Made by a program: the position numbers and the translations under genes. Below, one piece after another: positions 8,789 through 16,271 of a DNA stretch of 64,000 bases; position 1 is the first letter of the stretch, and every line of letters begins with the position of its first letter. Below the pieces are notes generated by a model. That model saw only the letters and a list, made by a program, of their open reading frames with translations, ran no database searches and was not told where the DNA came from. Source of the stretch: an uncultured Tateyamaria sp. (GTDB taxonomy: Bacteria; Pseudomonadota; Alphaproteobacteria; Rhodobacterales; Rhodobacteraceae); assembly GCF_947503415.1 (NCBI RefSeq), contig NZ_CANNDS010000002.1, forward strand, positions 930,001 to 994,000, read 5' to 3'.

Positions 8789-10096
8789 ATGAATATGCAA
8801 GTTTCGGACGTGATCGCGCCCCCCGCGCCCAAGCGGATTCAGGACATGAAGCTGCCCGTGGTGATGATGCGGGACATCCTGTTGAAAACCATGTTCCGCA
8901 AGAACCTCGACATGGCCTCTGACCTGTCCGAGGCGATGTGCCTGCCCCTTCCGGTCGTGCAGGAACTCATCGACATGTGCCGCGACCAGCGGCTGATGGA
9001 GGCGACGGGCACACTCAACGCCAACAATGGCAACGAGATGGGTTACCAACTGACCGACGGCGGCAAGGCTCGCGCGCTCGACGCCCTGTCGCAATCCGAA
9101 TATTTCGGTGCCATGCCTGTGCCGTTGGAAGTGTACCGCGAACAGGTCAAACGCCAGTCCATCCGCAACATCATGGTCACACGCCAGCAACTCGTGGGCG
9201 CCATGGGCCATCTGGTCCTGCCCGAAGACTTGCTTGACCAACTTGGCCCTGCCGTCTCGGCTGGCCGCTCCATCCTGATGTACGGCCCCCCCGGCAACGG
9301 TAAATCGTCCATCTCGAACGGCATCCGTGACGCACTTGGCGACAATGTCTACGTGCCCCGTGCCATCGAATATGCGGGTCAGGTCATCACGGTCTATGAC
9401 CCCATCGTGCACATCATCGCCACGGAAGCGGCCCAGGACCCCACGGCGCTGCGCCGGGTCACGCCCTATGACAAGCGCTATGTAAAATGCGAACGGCCCA
9501 CGGTGATCACCGGTGGTGAACTCAGCCTCGACATGCTGGACCTCGTCTACAACCCGACGGCGCGAACGTACCAAGCACCGCTACAGCTCAAGTCCACCGG
9601 CGGCATTTTCATCGTGGACGACCTTGGCCGTCAGGCCGAACCGCCTCAGGCGCTGGTCAACCGCTGGATCGTTCCGCTCGAGGAATCCAAGGACATCCTC
9701 GCTCTGCAATCGGGCGAAAAATTCGAGGTGCCATTCGACACCCTCGTGGTCTTTTCGACCAACTTTCACCCGAACGAAATCTTCGACCAAGCGGCCCTGC
9801 GCCGGATCTTCTTCAAGATCAAGATTGACGGCCCCGATCAGGCCAACTTCCTGAAAATCTTCGCCATGGTTGCCAAGAAAAAGGGGATGGCCCTGAACGA
9901 GGAAGCCCTCGTGCATCTTCTCAAGGTCAAATACCCGACCATCGACAACATCTATGCCAATTATCAACCAAACTTCCTCGTGGACCAGATGGTCGCCATC
10001 TGCAACTTCGAAGGCATCCCCCTGCAAATGCGCCCCGACCTGATCGACCGCGCATGGGCCAACATGTTCGTCAAGGACGAACATATCGTCAAATGA
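8789..10096 (+). CDS. AAA+ ATPase of unknown role
   Basis: A 435-residue protein with a central AAA+ module: Walker A GPPGNGKSS (166-174), Walker B GGIFIVDDLG (271-280), a sensor-1-like VVFSTNFHPNEIFD stretch and an arginine-finger candidate in ALRRIFFKI. The N-terminal 110 residues look like a winged-helix region: LPLPVVQELIDMC, then MGYQLTDGGKARAL. There is no signal peptide or membrane segment. The fold resembles MoxR/ClpX-like remodelling ATPases, but I cannot name a substrate. It starts 78 bases after the prepilin peptidase gene, so a link to pilus function is possible. Its stop codon overlaps the next start (ATGA), showing translational coupling to the dehydrogenase-like gene. Confidence 0.8.
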   Translation: MNMQVSDVIAPPAPKRIQDMKLPVVMMRDILLKTMFRKNLDMASDLSEAMCLPLPVVQELIDMCRDQRLMEATGTLNANNGNEMGYQLTDGGKARALDALSQSEYFGAMPVPLEVYREQVKRQSIRNIMVTRQQLVGAMGHLVLPEDLLDQLGPAVSAGRSILMYGPPGNGKSSISNGIRDALGDNVYVPRAIEYAGQVITVYDPIVHIIATEAAQDPTALRRVTPYDKRYVKCERPTVITGGELSLDMLDLVYNPTARTYQAPLQLKSTGGIFIVDDLGRQAEPPQALVNRWIVPLEESKDILALQSGEKFEVPFDTLVVFSTNFHPNEIFDQAALRRIFFKIKIDGPDQANFLKIFAMVAKKKGMALNEEALVHLLKVKYPTIDNIYANYQPNFLVDQMVAICNFEGIPLQMRPDLIDRAWANMFVKDEHIVK

Positions 10097-10881
10097 TCGG
10101 GCTGGCCGGATGCGGACGCATGGGCGCGCCAATGCTGGCCGCCCTGCGCGATGGCGGCACCCGTGCCATCGGCTTCGATATTGTCGACAAGGGCACCGAT
10201 CACATCACCACCAACATCATGGCCTTCGCCCCGCAGCTCGAAACGCTGTTATGCGTGGTCCGGGACGAGGATGAGACGAACGCGCTGCTCTTTGACACCC
10301 AGAATCTGATGGGCACCGCACCCAACCTGCAACGCATCTTCATCTGCTCTACCCTGTCACCCCGCTATGTCCGTGGTCTCAGCGAGCGGGTGCCGGACCA
10401 CATCACCCTGATCGACGCGCCCATGTCCGGCGCCGTGGTGGCCGCCGAGAACCGCACGCTCAGCTTCATGCTGGGCGGCACGGCCGACGACATTGCCGAC
10501 GCCACCCCGCTCCTGTCGCTCATGGGCCAGCACTTCCACCACATGGGCGGCTTCGGGTCGGGCATGCAGGGCAAGGTGCTCAACAACCTGCTCGCCGCCT
10601 CCCATACGGCCATGACGCGGCTGGTGCTTGACTGGGCGGATGAGGCCGGGCTTGAAACCACGGCCCTGCTGAACCTGATCGAAACCTCCTCGGGCCAGAA
10701 CTGGCTCGCCTCCGGGTACGAAAGCATCGAGTTCGCCAAACACGGCTACGCGCCCGACAATTCCATCGGCATCCTGGTCAAGGATGTGGCCGCAGCACTC
10801 GACGCCGCCCCCGACGGCGCAGACACGGCCCTGCCGAAACAGGTGCAGGCCACAATCCGCGCGCTCAAGGCCCGCAGCTGA
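10093..10881 (+). CDS. NAD-binding beta-hydroxyacid dehydrogenase family protein
   Basis: A 262-residue member of the 3-hydroxyisobutyrate/6-phosphogluconate dehydrogenase superfamily. The ATG at 10093 overlaps the preceding stop as ATGA and begins directly with the Rossmann motif IGLAGCGRMGAPM. The substrate-binding motif DAPMSGAV (109-116) and the catalytic-Lys motif GSGMQGKVLNN (Lys161) are present. The chain is about 30 residues shorter than usual: the segment after beta-alpha-beta 1 is compressed, and FDIVDKG takes the place of the usual cofactor-selecting loop. The substrate is unknown. Coupling to the AAA+ ATPase gene is unusual. Confidence 0.8.
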   Translation: MIGLAGCGRMGAPMLAALRDGGTRAIGFDIVDKGTDHITTNIMAFAPQLETLLCVVRDEDETNALLFDTQNLMGTAPNLQRIFICSTLSPRYVRGLSERVPDHITLIDAPMSGAVVAAENRTLSFMLGGTADDIADATPLLSLMGQHFHHMGGFGSGMQGKVLNNLLAASHTAMTRLVLDWADEAGLETTALLNLIETSSGQNWLASGYESIEFAKHGYAPDNSIGILVKDVAAALDAAPDGADTALPKQVQATIRALKARS

Positions 10882-10908
10882 CACTCCGCCCACCACACGC
10901 CACGCAAC

Positions 10909-11030
10909 GCACGTTGCGTTAACCCCTGCTCGGGCGCGCGTTGGGGGTGCACAGGGGGTGTACGCAGGGTGCACGCGGGGTGACACCCTGCCATACGGCC
11001 TTAAGCTCAATGAACATTGGGTAAATCACA
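10909..11030 (+). repeat. Dispersed repeat, copy A, with four 11-bp-phased GGGTGCAC boxes
   Basis: This non-coding element fills most of the 242-base gap before the DEXH helicase gene. It has a head (GCACGTTGCGTTAACCCC), a GC spacer, an array and an AT-richer tail. The array is GGGTGCAC (10945), GGGTGTAC (10956), GGGTGCAC (10967) and GGGTGACA (10978): four related octamers whose starts are exactly 11 bases apart. A second, inverted copy lies at 44001-44126 with the same spacing. An 11-base period is not a codon multiple, so the array is not coding; it would put the boxes on one face of the helix. Confidence 0.75.
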
Positions 11031-11123
11031 CCTCGAATCCCCCACATCTTCATTTCGCCAAATAAACCGCCGCCGGAGGCTCCCGCACTTCCCACCAGCG
11101 CAACACCCGCTACATTGCGACCC

Positions 11124-13562
11124 ATGACCTCCCTGCCCCAAATCTTCACCACTTGGTTCGCCTCCAAGGGATGGTCCATCCACCCTCACCAGCAACAGAT
11201 GCTGGACCGCGCCAACGACTCCGCCCTCCTGCTCATCGCCCCCACAGGCGGCGGCAAGACACTGGCCGGGTTCCTGCCCACGCTCGCCGATCTGGCCGAA
11301 AACGATCACGAGGGTATGCACACCCTTTACATCTCCCCGCTCAAGGCCTTGGCCGCTGATATCAAACGCAATCTCCGCACGCCGGTCGAAGAGATGGGCC
11401 TCGACATCCGCATCGAGGACCGCACTGGGGACACGTCCCAAACCCAGAAAAAACGCCAGCGCGCTGACCCACCACACATCCTGCTGACCACACCGGAAAG
11501 CCTCGCATTGCTCACGTCATACGAGGACGCCCCGCGTATGTTTGCAGGACTAAAACGTGTGATCGTCGATGAAATCCACGCACTGGCCGAAAGCAAACGC
11601 GGCGACCAGATGTTCCTCGCTCTGTCGCGCCTGCAAGCGCTGCGTCCCGACCTCAAACGCGTCGGCCTGTCAGCCACGGTCGAAGACCCCGCCGCCATTG
11701 CCCATCTGCTCGCCAAGCACCCCGACCCCTGCGACATCCTCCACGCGGACCCCGGCCCGCCCCCGGACATCAAGATGCTCGTCACGAACGAGGACCCGCC
11801 ATGGTCCGGCTCGGGCGGCAAATACGCCATTCCGGCGGTTCTGGAAGAGGTCAAGAAACACAAGACCACGCTCATCTTCCACAATACGCGCGCGCAGGCC
11901 GAGCTTTATTTCCACAACATCTGGCTCGCCAACGAAGACCAGTTGCCCATCGGCATCCACCACGGGTCGCTCGACCGGCAGCAGCGGGAAAAGGTCGAAC
12001 AGGCCATGGTCGACGGCCAGCTCAAGGCCATCGTCTGCACCGGCACGCTCGATCTTGGTATCGACTGGGGTGACGTGGACCTGATCATTCAGGTGGGTGC
12101 GCCCAAGAACGTCAAACGCCTCGTGCAACGCATCGGTCGGGCCAACCACCGCTACAACGCTCCGTCCAAGGCGCTTCTGGTCCCCGCCAACCGCTTCGAA
12201 GTGGTCGAGTGCGTGGCCGCCCTTGATGCGGTGAAAGAAGGCGCACTTGATGGCGACCCGCGCGGCCCCGGCCCCCGCGACGTACTCTGCCAACACATCC
12301 TGATTGTTGCTTGCGCCGGTCCGTTTGATGCGACCGCCCTCTTTAACGAAATATCAACCACGGGCGCGTATACGTCTTTGTCACGCGCCGAATTTGACGC
12401 GTGCCTCGATTTTTGCGCCACCGGCGGCTACGCCCTGCGCGCCTACGACCAATGGAAACGCCTGCAACAGCGCCCTGACGGCCAATGGCAATTGCGCGAC
12501 CCGCGCAGCGCGCAACGCATCCGCATGAACATCGGGACCATTCAGGACACCGACACACTCAAGGTGCGCTTCAAGGGCCGCGGCGGCAAACCATTGGGAG
12601 AGATCGAGGAAGGTTTCGCCGCCTCCCTCACCCAAGGCGACACGTTCCTGATCGGCGGCCAGATCGTGCGCTATGACTCCTTGCGCGAAATGACCGTGCA
12701 AGTGACCCGCGACGCCGCCAAAAAGCCCAAGATCGCCACCTTCCTCGGCACGAAATTCGCCACCTCCACGCAGCTCAGTCACCGCATCATCGAGATGTTT
12801 CAACAGCCGACATGGCCTGCCCTCCCCCCACACACCTCCGAATGGCTCACCCTGCAACGCGACGTCAGCCGCCTGCCCGAACCGGGCCGCCTGCTGATCG
12901 AAAGCTTCCCGCACGACAACCGCATCCACACCGCCGTCTACGGCTTTGCAGGCCGTAACGCCATGCAAACGCTGGGACTGCTGCTCACCAAACGGATGGA
13001 GGAAACGGGCCTCAACCCCCTCGGCTTCCTCGCGACCGATTATGCCACCCTGATCTGGGGCCTCAACAAAATCACCGACCCGGCCCCCCTCTTCGAGATT
13101 GAAGCCCTCCGCGACGGCCTCGACCGCTGGCTCGCAGGCAACGCGGTCATGAAACGCACCTTCCGCGCCTCCGCCACCATCGCGGGCCTCATCGAACGCA
13201 ACCTGCCCTCAAACCGAAAAACCGGACGCCAAGCCACCTTCAGCTCTGACATCCTCTACGACACGCTCGCCAAATACGACCCCGACCACCTGATGCTCCA
13301 AATCACCCGAGAGGAAGCCATGCGCGGCCTCGTCGACTTTGGAAGGATCGAGGAAATGTGCGCCCGCATCGGCAATCGCATCGACCTGATCGAACACAGC
13401 CGCGTCACACCGCTCGCTGCCCCGCTGATGCTCGAAGTGGGCCGCGTGCCCATCAAGGGCCTCGCCGAAGAACAACTGCTGGCGGAAGAAGCCGAGCGCC
13501 TGATGAGCACCGCGGGGCGATCGCCCGAACCGAAGAAGAAAGAATGGCGCGTTCCATTCTGA
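11124..13562 (+). CDS. Ligase-associated DNA damage response DEXH-box helicase
   Basis: An 812-residue superfamily 2 helicase of the Lhr-like type. Motif I is APTGGGKT (39-46), motif II DEIH (149-152), motif III LSATVED, and motif VI lies in QRIGRANHRYN. The C-terminal half carries the Lhr-type winged-helix and DEAD/DEAH-associated regions and ends with EWRVPF. The ATG at 11124 is preferred to an in-frame TTG nine bases upstream. In many Proteobacteria this helicase is encoded with an ATP-dependent ligase, an exonuclease and the phosphoesterase PdeM. Here only PdeM (13662) is next to it, with no ligase or exonuclease in the window. It probably acts in DNA repair. Confidence 0.9.
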   Translation: MTSLPQIFTTWFASKGWSIHPHQQQMLDRANDSALLLIAPTGGGKTLAGFLPTLADLAENDHEGMHTLYISPLKALAADIKRNLRTPVEEMGLDIRIEDRTGDTSQTQKKRQRADPPHILLTTPESLALLTSYEDAPRMFAGLKRVIVDEIHALAESKRGDQMFLALSRLQALRPDLKRVGLSATVEDPAAIAHLLAKHPDPCDILHADPGPPPDIKMLVTNEDPPWSGSGGKYAIPAVLEEVKKHKTTLIFHNTRAQAELYFHNIWLANEDQLPIGIHHGSLDRQQREKVEQAMVDGQLKAIVCTGTLDLGIDWGDVDLIIQVGAPKNVKRLVQRIGRANHRYNAPSKALLVPANRFEVVECVAALDAVKEGALDGDPRGPGPRDVLCQHILIVACAGPFDATALFNEISTTGAYTSLSRAEFDACLDFCATGGYALRAYDQWKRLQQRPDGQWQLRDPRSAQRIRMNIGTIQDTDTLKVRFKGRGGKPLGEIEEGFAASLTQGDTFLIGGQIVRYDSLREMTVQVTRDAAKKPKIATFLGTKFATSTQLSHRIIEMFQQPTWPALPPHTSEWLTLQRDVSRLPEPGRLLIESFPHDNRIHTAVYGFAGRNAMQTLGLLLTKRMEETGLNPLGFLATDYATLIWGLNKITDPAPLFEIEALRDGLDRWLAGNAVMKRTFRASATIAGLIERNLPSNRKTGRQATFSSDILYDTLAKYDPDHLMLQITREEAMRGLVDFGRIEEMCARIGNRIDLIEHSRVTPLAAPLMLEVGRVPIKGLAEEQLLAEEAERLMSTAGRSPEPKKKEWRVPF

Positions 13563-13572
13563 TCCTCTTCAT

Positions 13573-13612
13573 CTTGCCAGATAAACTCCGGGGTTTGGGG
13601 CAGAGCCCCAAC
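13573..13612 (+). repeat. REP-like intergenic palindrome, copy 1
   Basis: CTTGCCAGATAAACTCCGGGG is followed by the hairpin TTGGGGC-AGA-GCCCCAA. The left part resembles the elements at 44221 (CTTGGCCAAAAATATCCCGG) and 47466 (CTTCTGGCTGAAAATATCCC), each of which also precedes a GC-rich inverted repeat. It lies between the helicase and pdeM. Confidence 0.55.
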
Positions 13613-13614
13613 CC

Positions 13615-13636
13615 GTAAGGCGCATCTTGATGCGCC
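13615..13636 (+). repeat. GTAAGG hairpin family, copy 1
   Basis: GTAAGGCGCATCTTGATGCGCC: GGCGCAT pairs with ATGCGCC. It is one of five elements of the form GTAAGGCGGA-loop-TCCGCC in this window. It directly follows a REP-like palindrome and lies 26 bases before pdeM. Confidence 0.6.
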
Positions 13637-13661
13637 CCGCCCTCGCCGCTATGAACAAAAT

Positions 13662-14333
13662 ATGAACACGTGCGACCTTTCCCTTGCCGGAACCCGGCTC
13701 CATGCCCTCGGCTCCGGCGCGCTCTACTGGCCAGACCAGAGCCTCCTGTGCGTCTCCGACTTGCACCTGGGCAAGGCCGAACGCATCGCCCGGCGCAGCG
13801 GCATGCAACTCCCCCCCTACGAGACGCGCGACACACTCACCCGCCTCGCCGCCGACCTCGACAGCACAGAGGCGCGCACCGTCATCTGCCTCGGCGACAG
13901 CTTCGACGACCTTGCGGCCGCGCGCAGCCTGCCCGAAGACGAACGGCTCTGGATCACCCGTCTGCAAGCAGGGCGCCGCTGGGTCTGGATCGAAGGCAAT
14001 CACGATCCCGGCCCAATCGAATTTGGCGGCACGCACCTGGCCGACCTCCCCATCGGCCCCCTCACCTTCCGCCATATCGCCCAAGCCGGTGCCACCGGGG
14101 AAATCTCCGGCCACTACCACCCCAAAGCCACGCTGCACACACGCGCCCGCGCCATCTCGCGCCCCGCATTCCTGCTCGACAAGGATAAACTGATCCTGCC
14201 CGCCTACGGCACCTACACGGGCGGGCTGCGCAGCCACGACCATACGCTGACCAAACTCATGCGCCCGGATGCCAGCGCCATCCTGACCGGGCCCAAACCA
14301 GTACAAGTGCCTATGCCACGAGGGGCCGCATGA
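13662..14333 (+). CDS. pdeM: Ligase-associated endonuclease PdeM
   Basis: A 223-residue calcineurin-like metallophosphoesterase. All metal-binding motifs are present: DLHLGK (33-38), GDSFDD (78-83), GNHD (112-115) and GHYH (150-153). In the Pseudomonas and other proteobacterial clusters this nuclease works with the Lhr-like helicase encoded just upstream, so both are probably DNA-repair proteins. It starts 99 bases after the helicase gene; the gap holds two hairpin repeats. Its stop codon overlaps the thioesterase start as ATGA. Confidence 0.88.
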   Translation: MNTCDLSLAGTRLHALGSGALYWPDQSLLCVSDLHLGKAERIARRSGMQLPPYETRDTLTRLAADLDSTEARTVICLGDSFDDLAAARSLPEDERLWITRLQAGRRWVWIEGNHDPGPIEFGGTHLADLPIGPLTFRHIAQAGATGEISGHYHPKATLHTRARAISRPAFLLDKDKLILPAYGTYTGGLRSHDHTLTKLMRPDASAILTGPKPVQVPMPRGAA

Positions 14334-14737
14334 AAAACAAAATTCAGACCAGCTTTGACCGTCACACCATGATGGAAACATTCGGCGCCACGCTCGACGA
14401 TGTTGCGGCAGGGCACGTGACGATCTCCGCCCCGATCCTTCCCGGCAGTCGCCAGCAACAGGGCCTCGCGCATGCCGCACTCACCTTTGGGCTTGGCGAC
14501 ACGGCGGCAGGTTACGCCGCGCTCACTTCAATGCCGGACGACACCGAAGTTGTTACGGCAGAGATCAAGATCAATCTGACGGCCCCCGCAATCGGGGATC
14601 GCCTGATCGCAAAAGGCCGGGTCATCAAACCCGGCCGTCGCCTGATTGTCGTCGCAGCGGATGTGTATGCGTTGCAAAACAGCACCGAAACACTTGTCGC
14701 GGTTATGCAAGGCACCATGGTCCCGGTGCGCTCGTAA
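14330..14737 (+). CDS. PaaI-family hotdog thioesterase
   Basis: A 135-residue hotdog-fold protein of the PaaI/YdiI type, expected to hydrolyse acyl-CoA thioesters. The central helix motif QGLAHAALTFGLGDTAAGYAA and the strand ITAEIKINL-like sequence VVTAEIKINLTAPA are visible. It overlaps pdeM by four bases (ATGA), so the two are co-translated, although a functional connection is not obvious. Its TAA stop codon is part of a GTAAGG hairpin repeat (14734-14756). Confidence 0.83.
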   Translation: MKNKIQTSFDRHTMMETFGATLDDVAAGHVTISAPILPGSRQQQGLAHAALTFGLGDTAAGYAALTSMPDDTEVVTAEIKINLTAPAIGDRLIAKGRVIKPGRRLIVVAADVYALQNSTETLVAVMQGTMVPVRS

Positions 14738-14756
14738 GGCGGAGGTGTCCTCCGCC
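14734..14756 (+). repeat. GTAAGG hairpin family, copy 2
   Basis: GTAAGGCGGAGGTGTCCTCCGCC: GGCGGAGG (14738-14745) pairs with CCTCCGCC (14749-14756). It lies between the convergent thioesterase and folD genes, and the TAA of its conserved GTAA is the thioesterase stop codon. It has no U-tract, so it is only a weak terminator candidate. Confidence 0.65.
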
Positions 14757-14764
14757 ACCGCCCC

Positions 14765-15667
14765 TCAAGCCGTCAGGCCCTCGGGCTCCGCCAAGCCATT
14801 CGCCCGGCAGCACGCCGTCACGGTGTTCGCCAGCAAACACGCAATGGTCATCGGCCCCACACCACCCGGCACGGGCGTGATGGCACCGGCCACGGCGGCG
14901 CAACTGTCATAGTCGCAATCGCCCACAAGGCGCGTCTTGCCCTCGCCCTTCTCGGGCGCATCGATCCGGTTGATGCCGACATCGATCACGGTCGCACCGG
15001 GCTTGATCCAGTCGCCCGTCACCATCTCTGGCCGACCAACAGCGGCCACGACCACATCCGCTTCACGCACCTTGGCCTCGATATCCTTGGTCCGCGAATG
15101 TGCAATGGTGACGGTGCAACTGTCACCCAGCAACAACTGCGCCATCGGCTTGCCCACAATGTTCGATCGGCCAATGACAACAGCGTTCAGCCCCGACAGC
15201 GATCCATGATGATCCCGCAGCATCATCAGACACCCCAAGGGCGTGCAGGGCACCATGGACTTCTGCCCGGTCCCCAACAAACCCACGTTCGAGATATGGA
15301 AGCCGTCCACATCCTTGGCCGGATCAATGGAGTTGATCACCAGATCCTCATTCAGATGTCCGGGCAAGGGCAGCTGCACGAGAATACCGTGAATCTCCGG
15401 ATCCTCGTTTAGCGCCTTCACCACGGCCAGTAGATCAGCTTCGGAGGTGTCAGCATCCAGACGATGCTCGACACTCTTCATGCCCACTTCGACCGTCATC
15501 TTGCCTTTCGAGCGGACATAGACCTGGCTCGCCGGGTCTTCGCCCACCAGCACAACCGCAAGACCGGGAGTGATCCTATGCGCCTCTTTCAGTCGCGCCA
15601 CATGGTCGGCCACCTGGCCCCGTACCTTGGCCGCAAAGGCCTTGCCATCAATTACTGTTGCGGTCAT
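14765..15667 (-). CDS. folD: Bifunctional methylenetetrahydrofolate dehydrogenase/cyclohydrolase FolD
   Basis: A 300-residue cytoplasmic enzyme that interconverts methylene-, methenyl- and 10-formyl-tetrahydrofolate. The catalytic motif YVRSKGK (50-56, Lys54 and Lys56), the signature PCTPLGC (140-146) and the NADP-binding motif GRSNIVGKP (166-174) are intact, and the length is normal. It ends with [17 protein letters not shown]. It is followed on the same strand, upstream, by a small secreted protein gene and by fhs, which makes the 10-formyl-THF that FolD consumes or supplies. Confidence 0.97.
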   Translation of the reverse strand: MTATVIDGKAFAAKVRGQVADHVARLKEAHRITPGLAVVLVGEDPASQVYVRSKGKMTVEVGMKSVEHRLDADTSEADLLAVVKALNEDPEIHGILVQLPLPGHLNEDLVINSIDPAKDVDGFHISNVGLLGTGQKSMVPCTPLGCLMMLRDHHGSLSGLNAVVIGRSNIVGKPMAQLLLGDSCTVTIAHSRTKDIEAKVREADVVVAAVGRPEMVTGDWIKPGATVIDVGINRIDAPEKGEGKTRLVGDCDYDSCAAVAGAITPVPGGVGPMTIACLLANTVTACCRANGLAEPEGLTA

Positions 15668-15687
15668 GCCGTCGGGCTCTCCTTGGA

Positions 15688-16161
15688 TTATCGGACGAAA
15701 TTCACCTGATGCGCCCAGCTTTCGCCATCGCTGATCACCAGCGTGTCGAATTCCATCAGTTGCAACAGATCAAAGAAGGTCGCTACGAATTGCAGCTCTT
15801 GCGCACGGAAGAAATCGTTGTTGCGCATGTTGGATGTCATTTGCGCCAGTACGGCGCGGGCGCGGAACAGGGTCGAGAATACGTCATCGTCCAGCGCGAT
15901 GACCGACAGATGCTTGGCATCTGACCCTTTTGCAAAGAACACGAAACGCGGGCTTTCGGGCGCGGCCAGTTGGGCGACGGTCAGGTTTGTGACAAACTCA
16001 ACCCGCACGCCTTTGCTGGAATCTGGCGCTTCTCGGATCACACGCGTGAAGTCCTCGGTCGAGGTGACGTCCGGATAATAGTAGCCCTCATAACGCTCTT
16101 GGGCGCTGGCGGTCACAGCAGCAAAGGCAAAGGCGAAAATCAGGGCAAGCAATCTGGTCAT
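15688..16161 (-). CDS. Small secreted protein of unknown function
   Basis: A 157-residue protein with a clear Sec signal peptide ([18 protein letters not shown], cleavage probably after ASA). The mature part has [17 protein letters not shown] near its start, a hydrophobic RFVFFAKGS strand and an Asn/Phe-rich helical centre ([15 protein letters not shown]). There are no cysteines and no lipobox. I recognise no family. It lies between fhs and folD on the same strand, 20 bases before folD, and may be co-transcribed with them, but nothing connects it to folate chemistry. Confidence 0.75.
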   Translation of the reverse strand: MTRLLALIFAFAFAAVTASAQERYEGYYYPDVTSTEDFTRVIREAPDSSKGVRVEFVTNLTVAQLAAPESPRFVFFAKGSDAKHLSVIALDDDVFSTLFRARAVLAQMTSNMRNNDFFRAQELQFVATFFDLLQLMEFDTLVISDGESWAHQVNFVR

Positions 16162-16225
16162 GAATAGTCCTCCAAGTGATGGAGTGCACGCTGACCGCCG
16201 ACGCGGCCCGGGGTCAATGGGATTT

Positions 16226-16255
16226 CAGCCCCGTCATCTATTTGTGACGGGGCTG
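16226..16255 (-). terminator. Strong hairpin after fhs
   Basis: CAGCCCCGTCA (16226-16236) pairs perfectly with TGACGGGGCTG (16245-16255), with an 8-base loop. It lies 16 bases after the fhs stop on the minus strand. No U-tract follows on either strand, so termination here may be partial. Confidence 0.5.
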
Positions 16256-16271
16256 ATGTCAGTATTTGTGG

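Noticed and set aside
10919..11065. Short ORFs rich in His, Pro, Cys and Thr through the phased-box element
   Set aside because: The boxes have an 11-base period, which shifts frame at every unit, so the translated repeats are an artefact.
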